A stretch of DNA of 7,189 nucleotides from SHYG01 sp041485445 (lineage in GTDB: Bacteria; Chloroflexota; Dehalococcoidia; Lucifugimonadales; UBA3495). The notes beneath the pieces were generated by a model. The model was given only the letters and a program-made list of their open reading frames with translations. It did no database searches and was not told the origin of the DNA. The stretch's first letter is position 1, and each line of letters opens with the position of its first letter. Both the position numbers and the translations under genes were made by a program. The DNA lies in assembly GCA_041485445.1 (NCBI GenBank), contig JBGPJN010000157.1, forward strand, positions 1 through 7,189, read 5' to 3'. Positions 1-6,140 of the stretch are shown here, in pieces.

Positions 1-806
1 CCTGCCTGCTTGCCGATGCCCTGCTCCACGAACACCGAGCGGGCTACCTGCATGGCGGTGCGGGTGTTGAAGTATCCCCCGTACAGCATGATCTGAATGA
101 AGACCTCCATGATCTCATCGGGGGTCATCCCCACCCGCAGAGCGCCCTCGATGCGCCGGCGGAGCTGGCGGTCGTACCGCCCCAGCACTGTCATGGACGC
201 CAGGGCGCACATGGCGCGGGCCTTGTCATCCAGGTGAGGCCGGGTGTAGATGGCGCCCCAGTGGTATTCATTGACCAGCCGGTCCACCTGCATCTCGGGG
301 GAGTCCGGGTCGTCGGTATGGTAGACAGTGATGTCCCCCATGTGCTGCTCATGGGCGGCCACGCCGGCCTGGTAAAGCTCATCCGCGCTCTGCTGGGTAT
401 TGTACTGCTGAGTGGGGATGAACTGGATGCCCCAGTCGTCAAAGACCTCTTTGGTAATGCGCAGGGCCGTCTCCACCGCAGGCACACCCACGTAGAAGGT
501 CAACTGGATGAACACCTCCACCACCTGGTCCGGGGTCAACCCCAGGTTAAGGGAGCGTTCGACGTGCCGGCGCAGGAGGGGAAGCTGGCCCAGGGCCATC
601 AGCGCAGACATGGTGCAGACACAGCGCTGCTGGGGGGTCAGGCCCGGGCGCGTCCAAACGGAGCCGAAGAGCGCCTCGTCAATGATGCGCTTCAGATCCG
701 GGGCCAACTGGTCGATCCCGGGGAGGCTGAAGTGGCTCCGGTCCCCTCCAGCCATCATGGAGCGCATGGATTGACCCTTTTCGTACCGTTCGTTCAGCGA
801 AGTCAA
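1..806 (-). CDS. Two-domain carboxymuconolactone decarboxylase (CMD) family protein, C-terminus cut by window edge
   Basis: The visible 268 codons contain two copies of the CMD (AhpD-like, PF02627-type) helical fold. Copy 1 covers about residues 37-122, with the hallmark run GLTPDQVVEVFIQLTFYVG near 89-107. Copy 2 covers about 180-262, with GMTPDEIMEVFIQIMLYGG near 226-244. The pre-domain stretch is also duplicated (NERYEKG at 5-11, DELYQAG at 142-148), so a whole unit of about 135 residues was doubled. Copy 1 has a His in the helix before the GLTP motif (H81); copy 2 has Arg there (R218). A Cys is shared (C64/C200), but neither copy has the CxxC of AhpD peroxidases. Family members decarboxylate gamma-carboxymuconolactone or act as redox proteins. 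Nothing nearby belongs to aromatic degradation, so the substrate is unknown. I chose the TTG at 806-804 because GGGAGG lies 7 bases upstream; the in-frame ATG at 767 has no comparable site. Family call is secure, function is not. Confidence 0.87.
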   Translation of the reverse strand, partial: MTSLNERYEKGQSMRSMMAGGDRSHFSLPGIDQLAPDLKRIIDEALFGSVWTRPGLTPQQRCVCTMSALMALGQLPLLRRHVERSLNLGLTPDQVVEVFIQLTFYVGVPAVETALRITKEVFDDWGIQFIPTQQYNTQQSADELYQAGVAAHEQHMGDITVYHTDDPDSPEMQVDRLVNEYHWGAIYTRPHLDDKARAMCALASMTVLGRYDRQLRRRIEGALRVGMTPDEIMEVFIQIMLYGGYFNTRTAMQVARSVFVEQGIGKQA

Positions 807-813
807 GTCTGTT

Positions 814-819
814 CCTCCC
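814..819 (-). promoter_or_regulatory. Shine-Dalgarno site that selects the TTG start of the CMD gene
   Basis: GGGAGG on the minus strand sits 7 bases ahead of TTG at 806-804. This is ideal spacing, and it is why the non-ATG start is preferred over the ATG 13 codons further in. The 13 extra residues also complete the first copy of the duplicated N-terminal motif (ERYEKG). Confidence 0.7.
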
Positions 820-849
820 GATTTATCGTCCCTAGCGCCCGTAGTGCGC

Positions 850-868
850 CGGCGGCATCCTGCCGCCG
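850..868. repeat. GC-rich perfect hairpin in the leader of the CMD gene
   Basis: CGGCGGCA at 850-857 pairs with TGCCGCCG at 861-868, an 8-bp perfect stem with a 3-base loop. If the -10 box at 906-911 is used, the hairpin lies in the roughly 93-base 5' leader of the CMD transcript, about 43 bases upstream of the start codon. It has no T tract, so it is not a standard intrinsic terminator. It may be a REP-like palindrome or an RNA leader structure; which one cannot be told from a single copy. Confidence 0.45.
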
Positions 869-905
869 AGGACAACTTGGCGACGGTGGCACTTTCCAGC
901 GGCCT

Positions 906-911
906 ATTATA
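906..911 (-). promoter_or_regulatory. Putative sigma70-type -10 box for the CMD gene
   Basis: A perfect TATAAT on the minus strand stands out in very GC-rich surroundings. The expected transcription start is near 899, giving a leader of about 93 bases. The -35 match is poor: a GTGAGG-like hexamer at roughly the right distance matches TTGACA at about three positions. The promoter is therefore supported mainly by the -10 box and its position in a divergent spacer. Confidence 0.5.
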
Positions 912-1002
912 GCGCATCGCCGACGGCCTCACCACGCGCGGTCCTGGCCCCACCACCCCGGGCCGCCGTGAGACTCCCTGCTTAAATTCATGCATGCGGC
1001 TG

Positions 1003-1032
1003 TTGGCTGCCGCGGGCTTGATGTGCGATAAT
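1003..1032 (+). promoter_or_regulatory. Putative extended -10 promoter giving a leaderless lipoprotein mRNA
   Basis: TTGGCT at 1003-1008 (4 of 6 to TTGACA) is followed after 18 bases by GATAAT at 1027-1032. This -10 is directly preceded by TGC, the extended -10 signature. Transcription should begin 7 bases beyond the -10 box, at 1039-1040, which is the start codon itself. No Shine-Dalgarno sequence precedes that ATG, in agreement with leaderless translation. A short inverted repeat, GCGGC/GCCGC (996-1000 and 1009-1013), flanks part of the -35; I do not claim it as an operator. Confidence 0.5.
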
Positions 1033-1039
1033 CTGCCTG

Positions 1040-2308
1040 ATGCGCGTGACCCCCAGGCACACCAAGAACCCCATCAGGTACTCAGGCATTGGGCTGACGT
1101 TCCTGGCCATGACCGTGGCGCTGACCTTGGCTGCCGCCGCTTGCGGGAGAGGCGCACCCGCCACGGACCTCACGCCCACCACACCCACCCGGGTGCCGAC
1201 CGCCAAACCCACCGCCACGCCGGTCCCCACGCCCACCTCTCCCTTCCCCACCGCCACCCCAGCACCGGCGGTGCGGAGAACGCCTGCCCCCACCGGGGCA
1301 GCGACCCGCATCCCAACTCCAACGTGGCCGCCCACGCAACCAAGCCTGCCCACGGATGAAGGCCCCCACGGCAGGGCCATTGAGTGGTGGTACTTCAACG
1401 GCCACCTGGTGGACGAAAACGGAGTGGAGTACACGTTCCACTACGTGACCTTCCAGCGGAACACAGCCAACGGGCTGGCGCCCCAGGTGCTCCACGTCAG
1501 TTTCAGTGACCCCAGCCGGCAGTCCTACTTCATAGCGGAAAAACTGGCCCTGGCACAAACCCCCACCTCTCCAGGGAGCTTCAGTTTTCAAACTGAGGGC
1601 TGGCGCATGGCGGGGGACGGCTTGGATTACATCCTCGCCTTTGACCTTCACGACGTCTCACTGCTGTTGCGGGCGGTATCACGAAAGCCCGCGGTCATGC
1701 ACCAGACCACCGGCTTGGTGGACCTAGGACCCGCCGGGCAGAGCTACTACTACTCGCGCACCCGCCTGGAGGCGGTGGGCGCCCTGGTCAAAGGGAGGGA
1801 TCGCCGGGAGGTGCGCGGGACGCTGTGGATGGACCACCAGTGGGGCGACTTCAACACCACCCCCGTGGGGTGGGACTGGGTGGGACTCCAGCTGGATGAT
1901 GGGTCCGAGGTCATGGTGTCGGTGGTGTGGGACCAGGCCACCAAGCTACCGGTGGCCAGCTATGGCACCTACGTCGCCGCCGATGGCTCGGTGCGGCACC
2001 TGGAGGCTCATAACGTATTGCTCCGGTCCACCGACCAATGGCAGAGCCCAACCACTGAAGCCTCGTACCCCATGGGCTGGACCCTGGGGATGCTGCCACT
2101 GTCCCTGGCGATGACCATCACCCCTTTGCGGCGCGACGCCGAGTTCACCGCCAACACCTACATCCCGGCGCCCTATTGGGAAGGAGCGGTGACCGTCCGC
2201 GGCACCAAGAACGGTGTCCCCGTAAGCGGCAAGGGATTTGTGGAGATGGTAGGGTACGCCGCCCGTAAATCCGGGAGCGCCGCCTCGGGAGCAACCCAAG
2301 GCCGGTAG
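1040..2308 (+). CDS. Lipoprotein with CrtC/AttH-type lipocalin-like domain
   Basis: This 422-residue protein begins with a basic n-region and a hydrophobic stretch (about 16-34) ending in a lipobox, LAAAAC, with Cys35 as the likely lipidated residue. It should therefore be exported and membrane-anchored. Residues about 40-105 form a Pro/Thr-rich low-complexity linker. The globular part starts near 106 and carries the signatures of the hydroxyneurosporene-hydratase/AttH superfamily (CrtC and Lipocalin_9-like domains): EWWYFNGHL at 115-123, WMDHQWGDF at 263-271, GWDWVGLQLDDG at 277-288, and near the end WEGAVTVRG and GKGFVEMVGY. Family members include carotenoid 1,2-hydratases and proteins often labelled secreted hydrolases; most have no known substrate. 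No carotenoid gene is visible here, so a CrtC role should not be assumed. The start is set by a promoter directly abutting the ATG and by the signal peptide. It is divergent from the CMD gene and convergent with the RDD gene. Confidence 0.88.
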   Translation: MRVTPRHTKNPIRYSGIGLTFLAMTVALTLAAAACGRGAPATDLTPTTPTRVPTAKPTATPVPTPTSPFPTATPAPAVRRTPAPTGAATRIPTPTWPPTQPSLPTDEGPHGRAIEWWYFNGHLVDENGVEYTFHYVTFQRNTANGLAPQVLHVSFSDPSRQSYFIAEKLALAQTPTSPGSFSFQTEGWRMAGDGLDYILAFDLHDVSLLLRAVSRKPAVMHQTTGLVDLGPAGQSYYYSRTRLEAVGALVKGRDRREVRGTLWMDHQWGDFNTTPVGWDWVGLQLDDGSEVMVSVVWDQATKLPVASYGTYVAADGSVRHLEAHNVLLRSTDQWQSPTTEASYPMGWTLGMLPLSLAMTITPLRRDAEFTANTYIPAPYWEGAVTVRGTKNGVPVSGKGFVEMVGYAARKSGSAASGATQGR

Positions 2309-2331
2309 CCCAGCGGCCAACCGGGGCTGCC
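2304..2331. terminator. Weak hairpin at the convergent gene ends, possible bidirectional terminator
   Basis: GGTAGCCC at 2304-2311 can pair with GGGCTGCC at 2324-2331 (8 pairs including one G-T wobble, 12-base loop). It spans the lipoprotein stop codon and lies between two converging genes. No T run follows on either strand, so it does not meet the usual intrinsic terminator pattern. I list it only as the best candidate in this 50-base convergent gap. Confidence 0.2.
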
Positions 2332-2358
2332 TGGTCCAACCGCCACGGCCGCGCTATC

Positions 2359-2517
2359 CTACCAGAACTCGCCCCGGGCGACCGCCGCGGCAATCAGCGC
2401 CGCCACCAGGGCCACCAATGCGATGGACGCGGCGATCAACACCCAGAAGGCGATCACCGCTCCCTGAGTGCTGGTGCCCCGCCGCGCCGCCAGCTCCGGG
2501 GTGTCTTTCCAGACGAA
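2359..2517 (-). pseudogene. Out-of-frame C-terminal segment of the RDD protein with a transmembrane helix
   Basis: Read from TTC at 2517-2515, the neighbouring frame encodes 52 residues starting FVWKDTPELAARRG and ending at TAG (2361-2359). It contains one long hydrophobic helix of about 26 residues, rich in Ala, Val, Ile and Leu, followed by ARGEFW. Its first 22 codons have about 86% G/C at third positions, against about 70% for the overlapping annotated frame. One extra base in the TT at 2517-2516 would fuse it to the RDD domain as KIMHT-FVWK, giving a protein of about 203 residues with a third membrane segment. It has no ribosome binding site of its own that I can see, so I read it as a displaced part of the same gene rather than a separate gene. 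Confidence 0.6.
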
Positions 2518-2969
2518 GTGTGCATGATCTTGTCGTGCCAGGTCTGCCGGTAGGGGTCCCATAAAGCCCACCAGAACCCCAGGCCTAGCGGGATTGTGCT
2601 CAGGGTGGCGGCGATGGCGCGGACCGCGGTGTGGTAGAAGCCGGAGACGTCGCCGTTCTCCCGCATGATGCGCGCCCCTGCTAGTTTGAGGCCTAGAGTC
2701 ATGCCCCGCCGGTAGCCGATCCAGTTGCCGATGGCGACGGCCCAGTTCACCAGCGGAATGACGCCAGCGATTATGTCAATCAGCCATGAGCCGATGCGCT
2801 GGCCCAGGCTGGCCAGGTCTTCAATGCGGGGACGTTGTGGGACGCCTGCGGGAGGCTGGAGCGCCCCAGATGCCGGCGGAGGAGCCACCGTTGGCGTAAG
2901 GTTGTTCCCGCACTGGGGGCAGAAGACGGCAGAGTCCGGGGACTGGGCCCCGCACTTGGGACAGAACAT
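2454..2969 (-). CDS. Double zinc-ribbon RDD-family membrane protein, apparently frameshifted near its C-terminus
   Basis: The start is the ATG at 2969-2967, 6 bases after AGGGAGG; the GTG two codons upstream touches that site and is unlikely. The 171-residue product opens with paired Cys knuckles CPKCG (3-7) and CPQCG (17-21), which form a zinc ribbon. A Pro/Ala-rich linker (about 26-45) follows, then an RDD domain (about 52-151) with R58, D65 and the terminal WHDKIMHT motif (144-151). Hydrophobic segments lie at about 62-84 and 115-137. RDD proteins are small multi-spanning membrane proteins, mostly of unknown function, sometimes linked to transport. After T151 this frame becomes an Arg/Gly/Pro-rich tail of 20 residues unlike any RDD end. 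The adjacent frame instead continues with high GC3 into a transmembrane helix (see 2359-2517). I infer a one-base deletion near 2517, by mutation or sequencing error. Confidence 0.8.
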   Translation of the reverse strand: MFCPKCGAQSPDSAVFCPQCGNNLTPTVAPPPASGALQPPAGVPQRPRIEDLASLGQRIGSWLIDIIAGVIPLVNWAVAIGNWIGYRRGMTLGLKLAGARIMRENGDVSGFYHTAVRAIAATLSTIPLGLGFWWALWDPYRQTWHDKIMHTSSGKTPRSWRRGGAPALRER

Positions 2970-2975
2970 GCTCAC

Positions 2976-2982
2976 CCTCCCT
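2976..2982 (-). promoter_or_regulatory. Shine-Dalgarno site that places the RDD gene start at 2969
   Basis: AGGGAGG on the minus strand abuts an in-frame GTG (2975-2973) but lies 6 bases before ATG (2969-2967). Normal spacing therefore favours the ATG, giving an N-terminus of MFCPKCG. Confidence 0.65.
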
Positions 2983-3013
2983 AACCGGACCTGTCCACCA
3001 GCGAACTGGGCCG

Positions 3014-3022
3014 ATTATAGCA
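3014..3022 (-). promoter_or_regulatory. Putative extended -10 promoter of the RDD gene
   Basis: TGCTATAAT on the minus strand is a perfect extended -10 element. Expected transcription start is near 3007, with a leader of about 37 bases before the ATG. No good -35 hexamer is visible 16-18 bases further up, as is common for extended -10 promoters. Confidence 0.55.
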
Positions 3023-3059
3023 TGGCTCTGCTTTGCCTCTGATGAACGGACACTCACCC

Positions 3060-3089
3060 TTGCGCCCCATCCTGCGCTGGCATTATCAT
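3060..3089 (+). promoter_or_regulatory. Possible promoter of the gcv operon
   Basis: TATCAT at 3084-3089 (5 of 6 to TATAAT) follows TTGCGC at 3060-3065 (3 of 6 to TTGACA) with an 18-base spacer. Transcription would start near 3096, leaving about 36 bases before the TTG start of gcvT. This leader is too short for a glycine riboswitch aptamer, and none of its conserved motifs is seen. The -35 is weak, so confidence is modest. Confidence 0.35.
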
Positions 3090-3131
3090 GCTTCGTGCTA
3101 CAGGCATCTCCGCGTCCGAGGCAACCCAACC

Positions 3132-4273
<1,142 letters not shown>

Positions 4274-4277
<4 letters not shown>

Positions 4278-4675
4278 GTCCCGACGACCGCAAGTACACC
4301 AAAGAGCACGAGTGGGTCAAGCTGGAGAACGCCCGCACTGGTCCTTCCGCTGAAGGACTGGTGGGCATCACCCATTACGCCCAGGACCAGCTGGGCGACA
4401 TCGTCTACTTTGACCTGCCTAAGCCCGGCGCCAGCCTCAAGCAGCTCCAGAAGATGGGCGAGGTGGAGTCGGTGAAGGCGGTGTCCGACCTGTTCTCGCC
4501 GGTGACCGGCCAGGTGGTGGCGATCAACCCGGAGCTGGGCAGCCACCCGGAGCTGGCCAACCAGGACCCCTTCAACGCCGGCTGGCTGCTGCGGGTGACC
4601 ATCGCCAACGCCGCCGAGCTGCAGACGCTGATGCCGGCAGCGGAGTATGACGCCTTCATCAGCGGGTTGCATTAG
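4274..4675 (+). CDS. gcvH: Glycine cleavage system H-protein
   Basis: H-protein is the lipoyl carrier that shuttles the aminomethyl intermediate from P-protein to T-protein and is reoxidised by L-protein. The 133 residues show the classic pattern: YTKEHEWV at 8-15, GITHYAQDQLGDIVYFDLP at 31-49, and the lipoylation motif GEVESVKAVSD at 62-72, with K68 as the lipoyl lysine. SPVTGQVVAIN and the FNAGWLLRV segment follow. Length is typical (about 125-135). The start TTG overlaps the last three bases of gcvT (TTGA junction), giving MSPDDRKYTKEHEWV, a normal H-protein N-terminus; AUC two codons earlier is the only nearby alternative. The next gene begins after a 109-base gap, unlike the other tightly packed gcv junctions. 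Confidence 0.93.
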
Positions 4676-4685
4676 CATCTTCATC

Positions 4686-4767
4686 ACCCCCTCTCTAACT
4701 CTCCCCCTTATGAAGGGGGAGAGAACCAGTCCCTTCCCCCTAATAGGGGGAAGGTCAGGATGGGGGT
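4686..4767. repeat. Double-hairpin palindromic intergenic repeat between gcvH and gcvPA
   Basis: Two strong stems stand side by side. Stem one pairs 4699-4709 with 4713-4723 (11 bp, CTCTCCCCCTT arm, 3-base loop). Stem two pairs 4732-4741 with 4745-4754 (10 bp, CCTTCCCCCT arm, 3-base loop). ACCCCC (4686-4691) and GGGGGT (4762-4767) can close both into a three-way structure. The C5/G5 cores recur in all three arms, unlike neighbouring coding sequence. From general knowledge, elements of this look (C-runs around GGGGGAGAG and GGGGGAAGG) are scattered between genes in many bacterial genomes as REP- or MITE-like repeats. Within the operon it may stabilise the upstream gcvTH mRNA or attenuate readthrough. 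No T tract follows, so it is not a standard terminator. Copy number elsewhere cannot be seen here. Confidence 0.75.
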
Positions 4768-4784
4768 AAACGGTTGAAAGCAAC

Positions 4785-6140
4785 GTGACATCACCCAGCC
4801 ACTTCCAGTCCCACTACATCCCCAACACCCAGCAAGAGCAGGCGGAGATGCTGGCGTCCCTGGGCCTTGGCTCCATGGACGACCTGTTCCTGGACATCCC
4901 GCCGGAGCACCGCAACCCATCGCTGGACTTGCCGCCGCCCATGTCGGAGCTGGAGATCCAGCGGGAGCTGGGGGGCCTGGCCGCACGGAACCGGCCCCTG
5001 AGCAGCGGCCCATCGTTTCTGGGGGCCGGGTCGTACCACCACTTCATCCCCGCCATCGTCAAGGCCCTGATGACCCGGGGGGAGTTCCTCACCGCCTACA
5101 CGCCCTACCAGCCGGAGGCCAGCCAGGGCACCTTGCAGGTGATCTACGAGTTCCAGACCCTGGTGAGCAACCTCTACAGCATGGAGGTGGCCAACGCCGG
5201 CATGTACGACGGCGCCACCAGCCTGGCGGAAGGAGTGCTCATGGCCTGCCGGGTGACGCGGCGCACCCAGGCCGCGGTGTCCGACACCGTATCCCCCGCC
5301 TACCTGGAGGTGATCCGCACCTACTGCCAGCCCCAGGGCATTGAGGTCAACATGGTGCGCCATTGGGACCCTCAGGTGACGGGCCAAACCGCCTGCCTGG
5401 TGGCCCAGTACCCCAACTTCTACGGCTCCATTGAGGATATGGCGGCCCTGGCCCGGCTGGCCCACGGCCAGGAGGCGCTGCTGGTGCTCTCGACGGACCC
5501 CACCGCCATGGGCCTGTTCCAGCCGCCCGGCCACTACGACGCCGACATCGTCACCGGGGAGGGCCAGCCCCTGGGGATACCCCCCAGCTTCGGCGGGCCG
5601 TACCTGGGGCTGTTCACCTGCAAGCAGCAGTACATCCGGCAGATGCCCAGCCGCCTGGTGGGGCGCACGGTGGACCGCCTGGGCCGCACCGGCTACGTGC
5701 TGACCCTGCAGACCCGGGAGCAGCACATCCGCCGGGAGCGGGCCACCAGCAACATCTGCACCAACGAGGCCCTCTTCGCCCTGGCCGCCACCATCTACCT
5801 GGCCGCCCTGGGCAAACAGGGCCTGCGGCAGGTGGCGGAGCTGTGCTACCACAAGGCCCACTACGCCGCGGCGCGTATTGCCCAGCTGCCCGGCTACTCC
5901 CTGCCCTTCCAGCGGGGGGCCTTCTTCCAGGAGTTTGTGGTGCAGTGCCCTCAGCAACCCGCGGAGATCAACCGCCGGCTGCTGGAGCGCAACATCCTGG
6001 GCGGGCTGGACCTGAGCGGGCCGACGTTCCGCACGCTGCTGCCCCCGGCGGTGGACCGGGGCATGCTGCTGTGCGTCACCGAGATGAACACCCGCGCGGA
6101 GATTGACGCCCTGGTGGCGGCGTTGGGGGAGGCGGGCTGA
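4785..6140 (+). CDS. gcvPA: Glycine dehydrogenase (decarboxylating) subunit 1, P-protein A
   Basis: This is the N-terminal half of a split P-protein. With GcvPB it decarboxylates glycine and loads the aminomethyl group on lipoyl-H-protein. The 451 residues fit the GcvPA family over their whole length: YIPNTQQEQAEML at the start, GAGSYHHFIPAIV, FLTAYTPYQPEASQGTL, NAGMYDGATSLAEG, then GEGQPLG at 258-264, FGGPYLG, RQMPSRLVG, and REQHIRRERATSNICTN at 311-327. The A subunit has the PLP-fold but lacks the PLP-binding lysine, which lies in GcvPB. Start is GTG 4785, since a stop codon blocks the frame just upstream and the next ATG is 21 codons in. The ribosome site is poor (GAAAG, 4 bases away) and directly follows the palindromic repeat. 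It ends in a one-base overlap with gcvPB. Confidence 0.94.
   Translation: MTSPSHFQSHYIPNTQQEQAEMLASLGLGSMDDLFLDIPPEHRNPSLDLPPPMSELEIQRELGGLAARNRPLSSGPSFLGAGSYHHFIPAIVKALMTRGEFLTAYTPYQPEASQGTLQVIYEFQTLVSNLYSMEVANAGMYDGATSLAEGVLMACRVTRRTQAAVSDTVSPAYLEVIRTYCQPQGIEVNMVRHWDPQVTGQTACLVAQYPNFYGSIEDMAALARLAHGQEALLVLSTDPTAMGLFQPPGHYDADIVTGEGQPLGIPPSFGGPYLGLFTCKQQYIRQMPSRLVGRTVDRLGRTGYVLTLQTREQHIRRERATSNICTNEALFALAATIYLAALGKQGLRQVAELCYHKAHYAAARIAQLPGYSLPFQRGAFFQEFVVQCPQQPAEINRRLLERNILGGLDLSGPTFRTLLPPAVDRGMLLCVTEMNTRAEIDALVAALGEAG
6125..6132 (+). promoter_or_regulatory. Shine-Dalgarno site for gcvPB within the gcvPA end
   Basis: GGGGGAGG lies 7 bases before the ATG at 6140-6142. The ATG shares one base with the gcvPA stop (TGATG), an arrangement typical of coupled translation that would help keep the two P-protein subunits at equal levels. 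Confidence 0.65.

Noticed and set aside
234..971. Long plus-strand open frame (245 codons) opposite the CMD gene
   Set aside because: It is the complement of a clear two-domain CMD gene, has no family likeness, and is rich in His/Arg/Gly as expected from the antisense of GC-rich codons.
996..1013. GCGGC/GCCGC inverted repeat as an operator at the lipoprotein promoter
   Set aside because: Five-base GC arms arise easily by chance in this composition; position over the -35 alone is not enough.
3033..3131. 33-codon in-frame extension upstream of gcvT
   Set aside because: It does not resemble any T-protein N-terminus, would include the putative promoter, and TTG 3132 yields a standard start.
3020..3131. 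Glycine riboswitch ahead of gcvT
   Set aside because: The space is about 110 bases and the conserved tandem aptamer motifs are not seen.
4699..4754. Intrinsic terminator after gcvH
   Set aside because: The stems are strong, but no T run follows either one and the gcv genes continue on the same strand.
4791..5957. 388-codon minus-strand open frame opposite gcvPA
   Set aside because: It mirrors the reading frame of an unmistakable gcvPA gene; its Gly/Gln/His/Val-rich composition is an artefact of high GC3.
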